Source of the DNA: an uncultured Clostridia bacterium
Lineage (GTDB): Bacteria; Bacillota; Clostridia; Lachnospirales; Anaerotignaceae
NCBI GenBank assembly: GCA_937919015.1
Contig: CALFPN010000023.1
Location: forward strand, 1 to 23,658
Direction of reading: 5' to 3'
Length of the DNA stretch: 23,658 nucleotides
Shown here: positions 13,457 to 21,884 of the stretch, in pieces
How positions within the stretch are numbered: position 1 is the first letter of the stretch
Layout: every line of letters begins with the position of its first letter
Notes under the pieces: generated by a model
The model's database searches: none
Told to the model about the DNA's origin: nothing
The model's input: the letters and a program-made list of their open reading frames with translations, nothing else
Made by a program: the position numbers and the translations under genes

Positions 13457-16400
13457 CGATTACGTTTTCTGCAAATTGGTCTGCATCTTTGATTGCCTGT
13501 GCTTCTGACATTCCGCTCTTAATGTTTTCATGGTACTTACTTCTCCACACTGTCTGTGAAGTGAAGTTATCCACGATTTCCATTAATCCACCGACTTTAT
13601 CACCAATCTTATCCCATGCATCCTTGTACAATGCTTCATTCTGTGCAAGTCTGTTTGTCAAAAAGTCTGATTCTGCAATAACACCATCATCTTTTAAGTA
13701 AGACTGAATAGTCTTTTTCATTCCAACAAGGGATGATGTTGGATTAACCTGTCCCCAAGACTGCGTGATAGGGATAAAGTTTGTAAGTGCAGATGAAATA
13801 CTTCCCACTACTTGGTTTGCTGTGACTCTGTTTGTCAGATTTGTCATAACAGAATATGCGTGTCTGTTGAAATCACTTTCCATATTTCTATCTTTGCTAC
13901 TCTTTTTACCTGCAAGGATATTCGTCCTTGTGTGCAAGTCTGTAACGAAGTTATTTAATGGATTTTTGGCTTCTTTCAACACACTCTGAATCAGTGTTTC
14001 CACTTCTTCATTGCTTAACATTGGATTGTTGCGATACTCGTCAATTTTCTTCTGTACTGCTTCACTACTATGTCTGTATCTGATTTCAGTTTCGAATGCT
14101 CTGTGTTTTTGGATATCTTCGATATGATAAATCCAATCCAAAGAACCATTCACATAGTTGTCTAAACCTTTTAAGAAATTGTAGTCGGTTATATCACTTG
14201 TTCTGTGCTTATCAAATGACTGCCATGTTCTCTGTGGCTCAAACATTTCAGTAACTCCTGCAATGTCTGTCGGAATTTCATCATTGTTTACTTTCCAATT
14301 CAGAAGTTTTGCCAACCAGTTCTGCTTCGGATCATTGAAGTGTGGGAAATAACCCTTTCTATATCCTATTTCTTTGAAACCATGTTCGCTGAGTGCAGCA
14401 TTTACTCTGTCATACAGAGAATCATAAAGTTTTCTTGCTTCTTCAATTGCTCTGTCTACTTTTTGAGTATCAATTTTTCCCTTGTGCTTATTGTAGTAAC
14501 CATCTACAACCTCTTTGGTGAGTTTCGAATCCGGATTGTGTCTTAATTCACCAAGCATCTGAATGTAAGTAGATTCGACATTGTTAATCTTCATATCCTT
14601 AAACGGATTTTTAAGTGCATTTGCTTCTCGATTCTTCGATGCTTCATTTCTGTTTACACTTCCTTGAAGTTCATCGTAGATCGCATCTGCTCTTGCAATG
14701 TCCTGTTTTCCACTTGCATCTCTTACGATATCACGCAAGTTTCTACGCAATGTATTAGTTTGATATTTGATACCCATCTTCTTATCTACCCAAGTAGATG
14801 TATCACCCATAAGTCTGCCAAACAATTCACGATACTCGTTCTGTTTGGTCTTGCGTTTTTCGTATCTGCTTTCCTGTTCAATACCTTCGATTCGTTTGTT
14901 TGCACGTTCAATTTTATTATCCAGTTCTCTTAACAAGGAATCTTTTTTGGCTTCGAGTCTTGTAATTTGATTTCTAAGATTCACTGCTTTTTTTGTGTCC
15001 TTATTTTTCAGTGATTCGTATTCTGATTCTTTTCTTGCAAGTTTTTCAGTAAACTCTTTCTTTGTGATATCTCTAGTCAGTTTATGACCTTCAATTTCAG
15101 CCTTGATAGTTCTGATTTTCTCCGCATTCTTTCTTGTTAAATCTTCACCAAGAATATGTACATCTTCTACATTTTTCGATGGTGCTGTCTGCACTTCCTC
15201 TTTCACTGGTGCAATATCAGGTTCAGCAGACATATATTCCTGCGGTGGTGCGATTTCTTCTCTTGTCTGAGATAAATTACGCAACCAATCAATCTGTCTG
15301 TCATCACGAACATTCGCTTCATCTTCTGTAAGTGGTGCATAGTCACTTCTGATAGGTAAACTTTCTTCCGTAACAGGTAAACCTTTTTCCTGCCCCATTA
15401 AACTTTCCTTGATTGGAACATCAAGTGCTACATCTTTTGAATAGATGTGGTTTCCGTATTCCTTGGTAGGAATGTCATCGGCAAGTCTAAACCGGTTATT
15501 TTTATCAGCAAATACCACGTTATCCCTACTTAAGTTTTCATGCTTATTTCGTGGCTGATATCTCTTTCTGTCATTTTCGCCTGCAAAGGAATATTGGATT
15601 TTTCCGCTTTCGTTATTTCCATTTTTTGTCGGAGCATCAAAAAAGACACCATCTTCTGATGATGTCTGTTCGTTATTTACTGAATGGATAATTTCGTTAG
15701 CACGTCTGATTCGTTCTTGCAAGAAGCTAGAATGGTAAGAATCTGACTTGCTTTTTCCTCTGCTTGTTCGTCTGTCATACCTTTCAGCAGATTCGCTACT
15801 TTTTTGGATGTACTCAAAGATAAATTCATTCCCAACAATGTTTTCGATAATTTCGTACGCATCACTAATTTCGGATTTGTTTTTTTCAGCTTCATAAATC
15901 CACCCCCTTGCAATATCCATTTCATCTTCATATTCAGTGTCAAACTCGACTACCTTTTTAATACCGGGAGAATCAAAGTTTGCATCCGTATAAACCAACT
16001 TGTTATTTACAGGTATTATTATATCACCATTGGAAGATTTTTCATAGTGATAATTGAGTTTTGTGTAGTCTGCAACTGCACTTTTTACTTGATTCCATTC
16101 TCTGTTTGATAGCCTATCAGATACATTTTCTGTTTTTTCACTAACGAAAAATTTCACATCAGAATCAATGCTTGTGTTATTGGCGCTTCTCCACGCATCC
16201 TCGAATTTCTTCTTCGCAGTTTCAAGCTGTCTTTGTTCCTTGCTGCCTGCGGTTGCCATCTTCCACAAATACTTGATTTCATTGTAGATTTTTTTGAAGA
16301 TATTAGGATTTTCTGTAGATAAGTTTGCAATAAAATCAGAATCACCGAACACATAATCCCCAACAAGGTCGGAAGTAAGTTCCTGCTTCTGCTGTTCTTC

Positions 16401-16688
16401 TGTCAGATTACTATATCTTCTCTGAATGCTTTCCCATCTCTTAGCATATTCTCCCCTTGTTTCTGCAAGGGAAAATAAGGCTTTCTGTAATGAATCGTAG
16501 GAAGTTTTGTCAGATTCCAGTGTGTGAGTGATTTCATGCCCTACAAGGGAAGATAAGGATTTATTAGCATCCATATTAATGACGATCTCTTTTGCCTTGC
16601 CATCAACAAATGCTTCTACCTTTGATGCATCATCTTCAATCTTGTATTCACCTTTTGCAACTGCTTCTTCCAGTTGCTTAGTTGTCAT
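13341..16688 (-). CDS. Large phage internal virion (ejection) protein, C-terminal part, 3' end replaced by nif3 sequence
   Basis: The frame from the ATG at 16688 is 1115 residues. Genuine phage coding ends near 13441-13457 (at NVIGGRSKG); the last 30 or so residues are nif3 read out of frame. An HEXXH motif, GHEITHTLE (H51, E52, H55), with ELTSDLVGD downstream, suggests a zinc-peptidase-like domain at the N-terminus. A long charged coiled coil follows at about 530-620, then an alpha-helical region with GYRKGYFPHF and NILAGKKSSKDRN. This resembles the large polyvalent proteins injected by gut phages. No ribosome binding site fits the ATG. The preceding gene overlaps it in another frame and is probably its natural N-terminus. 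The frame also extends upstream to 16745. Confidence 0.75.
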   Translation of the reverse strand: MTTKQLEEAVAKGEYKIEDDASKVEAFVDGKAKEIVINMDANKSLSSLVGHEITHTLESDKTSYDSLQKALFSLAETRGEYAKRWESIQRRYSNLTEEQQKQELTSDLVGDYVFGDSDFIANLSTENPNIFKKIYNEIKYLWKMATAGSKEQRQLETAKKKFEDAWRSANNTSIDSDVKFFVSEKTENVSDRLSNREWNQVKSAVADYTKLNYHYEKSSNGDIIIPVNNKLVYTDANFDSPGIKKVVEFDTEYEDEMDIARGWIYEAEKNKSEISDAYEIIENIVGNEFIFEYIQKSSESAERYDRRTSRGKSKSDSYHSSFLQERIRRANEIIHSVNNEQTSSEDGVFFDAPTKNGNNESGKIQYSFAGENDRKRYQPRNKHENLSRDNVVFADKNNRFRLADDIPTKEYGNHIYSKDVALDVPIKESLMGQEKGLPVTEESLPIRSDYAPLTEDEANVRDDRQIDWLRNLSQTREEIAPPQEYMSAEPDIAPVKEEVQTAPSKNVEDVHILGEDLTRKNAEKIRTIKAEIEGHKLTRDITKKEFTEKLARKESEYESLKNKDTKKAVNLRNQITRLEAKKDSLLRELDNKIERANKRIEGIEQESRYEKRKTKQNEYRELFGRLMGDTSTWVDKKMGIKYQTNTLRRNLRDIVRDASGKQDIARADAIYDELQGSVNRNEASKNREANALKNPFKDMKINNVESTYIQMLGELRHNPDSKLTKEVVDGYYNKHKGKIDTQKVDRAIEEARKLYDSLYDRVNAALSEHGFKEIGYRKGYFPHFNDPKQNWLAKLLNWKVNNDEIPTDIAGVTEMFEPQRTWQSFDKHRTSDITDYNFLKGLDNYVNGSLDWIYHIEDIQKHRAFETEIRYRHSSEAVQKKIDEYRNNPMLSNEEVETLIQSVLKEAKNPLNNFVTDLHTRTNILAGKKSSKDRNMESDFNRHAYSVMTNLTNRVTANQVVGSISSALTNFIPITQSWGQVNPTSSLVGMKKTIQSYLKDDGVIAESDFLTNRLAQNEALYKDAWDKIGDKVGGLMEIVDNFTSQTVWRSKYHENIKSGMSEAQAIKDADQFAENVIGGRSKGNRRRNDCDPSSHAAVQENRKHYHRKCTGQTDL

Positions 16689-16691
16689 AAA

Positions 16692-16709
16692 TTTAAAAAT
16701 ATGTCCTCT
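16692..16709 (-). other. Candidate +1 ribosomal frameshift site
   Basis: On the minus strand AGAGGA (16709-16704), then CATAT, then TTT-TAA-A. The stop TAA ends the 561-codon frame at 16693. A +1 slip of the phenylalanine tRNA from TTT to TTT is a perfect re-pairing and enters the downstream frame at AAA (16694-16692). The layout copies prfB (AGGGGG, TAT, CTT-TGA-C). A single-base sequencing error in the five-T run would give the same picture. Confidence 0.4.
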
Positions 16710-18378
16710 GTCCTCTGAGCATATCAAGATAATCGTGTGTTGCATTTGTGTTGTTCACACCATATCCCTTGGAATCCCTAAAATCCTTGAAATTCTGTGC
16801 GGTCTGTTTTGCGCTCTCATTCTTGTAAGACTCCACATCAACATCCAGTTCCTGTCCTCTTCTCGCTCTTTCATTGTAGCTTTCAGAGAGTTTAGTTCCT
16901 TCAACGATTTTTAACATTTCACTGTCTAATTGACTTCTGATTTCAGTTTTCATTTGAGATTCTGAGGAATTTTTAAGTTTCTCTTTAAGTTCCTCTAACT
17001 GATTTTTAAGTTCTGCTTTTCTGTCGGTCTGTTCACCTGTCATTTCACCAATCTTCATTTTGTTAAGAGTGTCATATTCTTCTTTCATGGAATCGTACTC
17101 TTCTTGAAGTTTGGCTTCGTCATCAGTAAATGACTTTAATTTGTTATAGGTTTCTCCACCTAAAACACTTTCAATTGTGTCAGTGTCGATGTATCCTCTT
17201 TCGAGTTTTTTAAGAGTTTCATCGTAGAGTTTTCTTTTCTCTTTCTGAGAGAGTTTCTTTCCGTCCGACTCCATCTCTGCGACAGCATCTTTATACACCC
17301 TGTCTACAACAGACTTTTCATTGTTGGACAATTCAGATGCATAGTCATTTCCTTTTGCAGTTTCAACAACAGATTTTGCACCACTGGAAACACCGCCAAG
17401 GATAGCACCGCCAATGAATGATTCCATTGCTTCTTCTTTTGAGAAGATTTCTTTCAGCTTTTTGTCATCCATGTAGGTGAGTTTTTTTCCGATCGCTCCT
17501 AAGTAACCAGAAAGAATTTCTTCTCCACCTTCTCCGGCAACATCCATTCCGACTTTTGAAAGTGTTCGCAATGTCTTGTTTGTGATGATTCTTGACAGTT
17601 CTTTTGTTGCCACATCATCAAGTGTTTTTCCACCAAACTTAATACCACCAGAAATCTTTTCAGTGAGGATTTCCGCACCTGCCGACACAAGACCACTGAA
17701 TTGCGCTTCTCCCATGGTAGCACCTTGATTCAATGCACTTTCAACCTCTCCACCAAAGGAAGTTAAGCCAGTTGTAGCCCACCAAGGCATAACACCTGTG
17801 GCATTCAACAGCATTGTTGCTCCTAACTGTCCTGCTGACTGTGCAAGGGAATCTGATTTCTCACCAAAAACAGACATTGACTCTGCATCAATGCCTGTTC
17901 TCTTCTCGATAGGTGCTGTGATAATCTTCCTTGCAACTGCTTCTTCATCATACAGATCTTTCTTGATGAATTTTTCCATCTGTTTTTTCTGCTTGTCATG
18001 CTCTTTCCAATCATCAGCAGTAAGCATCTGTCCACCATTGATTTTCTGCACATTAGACACAGCAGGAGAAAGAGATGCAAGGGCATCAACAGTTGATTCA
18101 CCAATTCGGAGAATACCAGTCCCGATGTTTTCTAATAAATCAGTTCCCGAACCTAGGATTTTCTGACCAACAGTTCCTTCGGCTTTTTTGAACCATGTTC
18201 TTTCTTCGTTCTTATTAGCTGCAACTGTAGTTTTCTTTTCTGTCTTTACTGGTGCAATATCATCTGGAAATGCAGTTGCCTTAATGATTTTGCCATCGGG
18301 ACCCGCCTTGAAAGCAGGGGATTTTTTCTTTTTCTTCTTAGTGATTTTCCCATCAAAACTTACTTGATAATCTGCCAT
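16693..18378 (-). CDS. Phage internal virion (ejection) protein, N-terminal part
   Basis: The 561-residue product starts at an ATG 6 bp after GGGGGG. It begins with a very basic stretch (TKKKKKKSPAFK, residues 13-24). Gly/Ala-rich amphipathic segments follow at about 175-250 and 325-345 (GQLGATMLLNATGVMPWW, ESFIGGAILGGVSSGAK), which could insert in a membrane. A long charged coiled coil covers about 380-480. It ends abruptly with DYLDMLRGQRTYF. Such membrane-active helices plus coiled coil are typical of proteins that short-tailed phages eject to pass DNA through the envelope. The next frame overlaps it and continues the sequence logically in the +1 frame, so the two may form one protein of about 1,680 residues or more. 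No database match was available to me. Confidence 0.75.
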   Translation of the reverse strand: MADYQVSFDGKITKKKKKKSPAFKAGPDGKIIKATAFPDDIAPVKTEKKTTVAANKNEERTWFKKAEGTVGQKILGSGTDLLENIGTGILRIGESTVDALASLSPAVSNVQKINGGQMLTADDWKEHDKQKKQMEKFIKKDLYDEEAVARKIITAPIEKRTGIDAESMSVFGEKSDSLAQSAGQLGATMLLNATGVMPWWATTGLTSFGGEVESALNQGATMGEAQFSGLVSAGAEILTEKISGGIKFGGKTLDDVATKELSRIITNKTLRTLSKVGMDVAGEGGEEILSGYLGAIGKKLTYMDDKKLKEIFSKEEAMESFIGGAILGGVSSGAKSVVETAKGNDYASELSNNEKSVVDRVYKDAVAEMESDGKKLSQKEKRKLYDETLKKLERGYIDTDTIESVLGGETYNKLKSFTDDEAKLQEEYDSMKEEYDTLNKMKIGEMTGEQTDRKAELKNQLEELKEKLKNSSESQMKTEIRSQLDSEMLKIVEGTKLSESYNERARRGQELDVDVESYKNESAKQTAQNFKDFRDSKGYGVNNTNATHDYLDMLRGQRTYF

Positions 18379-18388
18379 AATATCCCCC

Positions 18389-19585
18389 CTACTTCAATGC
18401 TGCTTTAGGCTGTGCAGAGCTTCCTTTTCCCAATGAAATGCGTATGTATCTGTTTTCTCTGCCTTCCCAATACCACTTACTTCCGTCAGGTGTTTTCCAT
18501 ACATTCTGTACAAGAATCTGCTTTTTGCCCGACAGTGTTTGTGTGCTTACTTCGATTGTTTCTCCTGTTTTAGAAACCTTTCCATATCCGTTAATGCCTT
18601 TTGGCTGATAACCATTTGTGAACGTTCCGTACTTTTTACCATCACTGTTGTATGCTCCGCTGTAGTATTCAGTGTTTAAAGCATTAGAGCCTGTTTTCTT
18701 GCTTGTGGTGCTACCAGAACCACTTGTTTTTCTACTTGAACTGCTTCTAGAGCCACCGCTTGAACGTGAAGAACCAGTTGTACTAGCTGACATTTTCGCA
18801 GTTGTAATAGCCATCTGAGCATTAAACTGTCTTTTTTCCTCTGCAAGCTGTGCATCTGCTATTTCCTTCTGCTGTTTCAACTGTTCTTTTTGCAGCGCAT
18901 GAGAAGCATTGAACTGTCTGAGTTCTTCTTGGAGAGCATTTTCATGATTGATCTGATTAAGCACATCTTGATAACGGTTGTAGTATCTGTCCTCTGTTGT
19001 GTTTTTCTGCGACAATTTATCAAGAAGTAACTGATTCTTATATTGGAATCCTTGCAGACCAAGTTCTAATTCTTTTTGCAGTGCTTGGAAAGCAATTTCG
19101 GCAAGCTGTATATTGTTTTGCAGAATTGCTTCTTTCATTGCATTGTCATAGTTTAGAATGGCTTTCTGATAAGCTTCTCTAGCTGTTGCAACACGATTCT
19201 GATAAGTGTTATACATACTCACTTGTGATGATTCTGCATAGCCACTATGTTGAAGTCCGTCTGTTGCCATCTGCTCCGCATTTACACCATAGCGGTTGCT
19301 TTCTTTCTGCCAGTCTGCATAAGCCCCCGACTGTTCCTTAAGATAGTCTTTTTCTGCCTGTGCTTTCTGCTGTTCTACCTTTTCAATAGCAAAATCTGTC
19401 TGCGCTTGCTGATTCTTTGACTGAGTATCAGCCCATTGTTTTGAAGCATCAATCTGCGCTTGGTAATACTTATCGGAATTGTTTATCATGTCCGAATAGG
19501 TTTTTTCAAGTTCGCTTAATGCTTCTTTCTTGTCAGACTCTACTTGCTTGAATCGGTCATCATTGTAATTAATTTTGTAAGCCAT
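18389..19585 (-). CDS. Phage coiled-coil virion protein with Ser/Gly/Lys linker
   Basis: The 398-residue product starts at an ATG with AAAGGAG 5 bp upstream. Residues 1-265 are almost entirely alpha-helical and Gln/Glu/Lys/Ala-rich (for instance AQAEKDYLKEQSGAYADW, LKQQKEIADAQLAEEKR), with an NNNQ-like bias suggesting long coiled coils. A low-complexity linker at about 270-300 consists of Ser, Gly, Thr, Lys and Arg. The C-terminal 95 residues look globular, with NGYQPKGINGYGKVSKTGE and WKTPDGSKWYWEGRENRYI. Its position between the tail protein and the large internal proteins suggests an internal or ejected virion protein like those of podoviruses. I do not recognise a named family. Spacing to the next gene is 10 bp, consistent with one late operon. 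Confidence 0.75.
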   Translation of the reverse strand: MAYKINYNDDRFKQVESDKKEALSELEKTYSDMINNSDKYYQAQIDASKQWADTQSKNQQAQTDFAIEKVEQQKAQAEKDYLKEQSGAYADWQKESNRYGVNAEQMATDGLQHSGYAESSQVSMYNTYQNRVATAREAYQKAILNYDNAMKEAILQNNIQLAEIAFQALQKELELGLQGFQYKNQLLLDKLSQKNTTEDRYYNRYQDVLNQINHENALQEELRQFNASHALQKEQLKQQKEIADAQLAEEKRQFNAQMAITTAKMSASTTGSSRSSGGSRSSSSRKTSGSGSTTSKKTGSNALNTEYYSGAYNSDGKKYGTFTNGYQPKGINGYGKVSKTGETIEVSTQTLSGKKQILVQNVWKTPDGSKWYWEGRENRYIRISLGKGSSAQPKAALK

Positions 19586-19603
19586 GTTTTCTCCTTTCTA
19601 CTG

Positions 19604-21313
19604 TTAGCGTTTCAAGTATCCACCTACGAAACACTCTAAGGTTGCAGTTTCAAGGCTGAATCTAGTTTGCGAGTGAAATTTAATCTGTATATCTTTGAAT
19701 TTCTTTCTCTTGATTCGACTTACAAAGTAGTCAGTGACGTTTTTGTATTCTCCGATTAATTCAAAGTCTGTTTTCTCTGTCTTTACAGATACGGAAATAT
19801 CCCCTGTTGCTTCTACTACGCAACCTCTTTTGTTGGTTGTCTTTAAGTGCTGCGGATATTTAAACTTGTCTTTTGGAGTAGTCCAATAACTTTCCACATT
19901 TCCCACACCATTAAGTGTATAAATCACACCATCTTCTGTTCCAATATAAAGAACACCATTATGTACCTTTGTATAAGTAACATTCTTTTCTAACTCCCAA
20001 TAGAACCACTCATATTCCATGTGTGTTTCATTGGTGAACATTCCCCGGCTGTCAGCCAGGTATACTTTGTTATCAATGAACACCAACAAATAGCCTTCCC
20101 ATTCTTCAAGAATCATATTCTTGTAGTTTGGCTCTGCTGTCAGTCTGCGATCTATCATTGTGCTTCTGTGTCCGAGAATCTGTTCTTTTGTAATATCTTC
20201 TGTGATACCTTCCATACCTCGTTCGCTAAAGAAAACAATGTCATCATTGAAATTTATTGCTCTCCCTGCACATCCCAAAGAAATACTAGAGTGTGTGCTT
20301 GGATAAATCTTCCCATACTCCACATCAATGGTAGGTGTATGGTAAAAGACTGTTGTGTTTGCTTGGCTTGATTCTTTAAACACCCAAAGTGCGTTGTTTC
20401 CTGCCACAAGTCCTCTTACCATTGCATTGTCGAGTCCTTCATTGTAGTAATCAAGGTCACTAAAATATGTCGGGTCATCTAAGCTGCAATGCCAAATAAC
20501 GTTTGGAAAGTCAGGATTTCCACTAAAAAACACCCTGTTGTCAAATACTTCTAACAGAGTGCAATTTAAGATTCTTTCTTTATATCCTTCGATGTCCTTT
20601 TTAAACTCAATAACAACATTGTCTTGTCCGTCTGTGAGTGGTTTCGATGGTGCTTTTGCAAATGTAATTTTTCCGAGAGCATAATCTACAGTGAAATCAT
20701 TCGAACCATTCATTTTTTCTTCATTTACTGTAACTACAGGTCTGAAATCTTCATCAATATTCTGTGCATCCAAGAAATAATCTTTGCTTTCTCCGTCTGC
20801 AAGGAATGTATTTTTTCTCTTTCCGGTAAGCATATTTACATCTTGGTATGGAGTGCCACCACCAGAAGGTTTTCGTGCAATCGTAGTGGTCGGAATAAAA
20901 GCTTTTTTGAATACATCAAGGAAAGAACCCGATTCACCATCGTAGTGCATATATCTTTTGTTGTCCTTGAAATACCACACATTGTTATAAATGAATGCAT
21001 TACTTTTAGCAGGTGTCACAGCACTTGAAAAATGAACATATTCTCCATTCTCATACTTGTACAAGTTTGTACCACAATGAATGAACATCATTTTTCTACC
21101 TTTGACTTCATAGAAATAAATACCATAAATAGTTTCATTGGCATCATTGAACACATTAAGGCTTGGTCTTGTACGGATGCTGTCAATTTCCTTATAGTCC
21201 TTCCACACATTCAGTGCATCGGGGCTTCTGACGAGGTTGATTTCCTCACCTCGAAAATCAACCCCTCTAAAGCTTGAATAGATTCTTGGAATCAAATTGT
21301 TGCTAGGCATCAT
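19604..21313 (-). CDS. Phage tail/packaged-DNA-stabilisation-like protein (gp10-like)
   Basis: The 569-residue product starts at an ATG overlapping the previous stop by 4 bp (ATGA), with GGAGGGGGG in the end of the preceding gene, so the two are translationally coupled. It opens with IPRIYSSFRGVDFRGEEINL and SPDALNVWKDYKEIDSIRTRPSL, followed by repeated beta-strand-rich units (for example GIYFYEVKGRKMMFIHCGTNLYKY, split here by reading, and DNRVFFSGNPDFPNV). This all-beta, propeller-like pattern is what I associate with the P22 gp10-like and tail-accessory proteins found in many short-tailed gut phages. A plug or adaptor role under the portal is inferred. A tail-hub assignment in a different phage type is the main alternative. 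Confidence 0.7.
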   Translation of the reverse strand: MMPSNNLIPRIYSSFRGVDFRGEEINLVRSPDALNVWKDYKEIDSIRTRPSLNVFNDANETIYGIYFYEVKGRKMMFIHCGTNLYKYENGEYVHFSSAVTPAKSNAFIYNNVWYFKDNKRYMHYDGESGSFLDVFKKAFIPTTTIARKPSGGGTPYQDVNMLTGKRKNTFLADGESKDYFLDAQNIDEDFRPVVTVNEEKMNGSNDFTVDYALGKITFAKAPSKPLTDGQDNVVIEFKKDIEGYKERILNCTLLEVFDNRVFFSGNPDFPNVIWHCSLDDPTYFSDLDYYNEGLDNAMVRGLVAGNNALWVFKESSQANTTVFYHTPTIDVEYGKIYPSTHSSISLGCAGRAINFNDDIVFFSERGMEGITEDITKEQILGHRSTMIDRRLTAEPNYKNMILEEWEGYLLVFIDNKVYLADSRGMFTNETHMEYEWFYWELEKNVTYTKVHNGVLYIGTEDGVIYTLNGVGNVESYWTTPKDKFKYPQHLKTTNKRGCVVEATGDISVSVKTEKTDFELIGEYKNVTDYFVSRIKRKKFKDIQIKFHSQTRFSLETATLECFVGGYLKR

Positions 21314-21870
21314 ACACTAAAGCCCCCCTCTATGTAGACTGCACCTGTTCCGTATCTTGGGTCTAACATATTCTTCATGGACTCATATCTTTCAGAATAG
21401 ATTCTTCCATAGTCAGATGAAATGTCACTCTTTAACAAATCACCTGCGACACCAAAAGGCATGATTTCCTGTACATCTTGCGACAGCTCAAACTCATACT
21501 TCGCACGATTCTTGTCAGTGATTCTAGACGGATATCTGAAATACTCAATCTCGGCAGTGCCACTCTCCAAGAATTTAATCACTGTGCCTTGTGCTTTCAT
21601 GTCATAAGGAACACCACGAATGACAGCAATTTGGTATACCTCATAGTCTGTTTCGTCTGTGATATCCTCAAATCTAATCAGATCACCTTGGTTTACTTCC
21701 ATTTCAACATAGTCGGGAATCTTCTTGAATCTCGACAATTCGAACATAACCATGGTGATAACATCTTCCATCTTTGTTGCGATATCGGGGTCATCCGTCA
21801 GATATTCACTGTCGGGATTCAATTCTTCGATAAGGGCTAAAACCTTTCTTTTCATTTCAGAAAGTTTCAT
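21310..21870 (-). CDS. Phage head-tail adaptor-like protein
   Basis: The start is placed at the second ATG (21870, 186 aa) because GGGGG lies 8 bp before it but only 1-2 bp before the first ATG at 21876. The sequence is mixed alpha/beta. An N-terminal helical section (MKRKVLALIEELNPDSEYLT, DIATKMEDVITMVMFELSRF) is followed by beta-strands with MPFGVAGDLLKSDIS near the C-terminus. This pattern resembles head-tail connector proteins, and P22 gp4-like adaptors occupy the same place directly before gp10. No catalytic motif is seen. The stop overlaps the start of the gp10-like gene. Assignment rests mainly on position and general pattern. Confidence 0.65.
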   Translation of the reverse strand: MKLSEMKRKVLALIEELNPDSEYLTDDPDIATKMEDVITMVMFELSRFKKIPDYVEMEVNQGDLIRFEDITDETDYEVYQIAVIRGVPYDMKAQGTVIKFLESGTAEIEYFRYPSRITDKNRAKYEFELSQDVQEIMPFGVAGDLLKSDISSDYGRIYSERYESMKNMLDPRYGTGAVYIEGGFSV

Positions 21871-21884
21871 ACTCATACCCCCTT

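Noticed and set aside
12506..13492. A 328-codon plus-strand frame antisense to nif3
   Set aside because: Shadow of nif3; it also crosses the phage junction, which shows that it is accidental.
18720..18790. Possible short tandem repeat
   Set aside because: It is the Ser/Gly/Lys linker of the coiled-coil virion protein, with biased codons and no exact repeating unit. No CRISPR array or tRNA was seen anywhere in the window.
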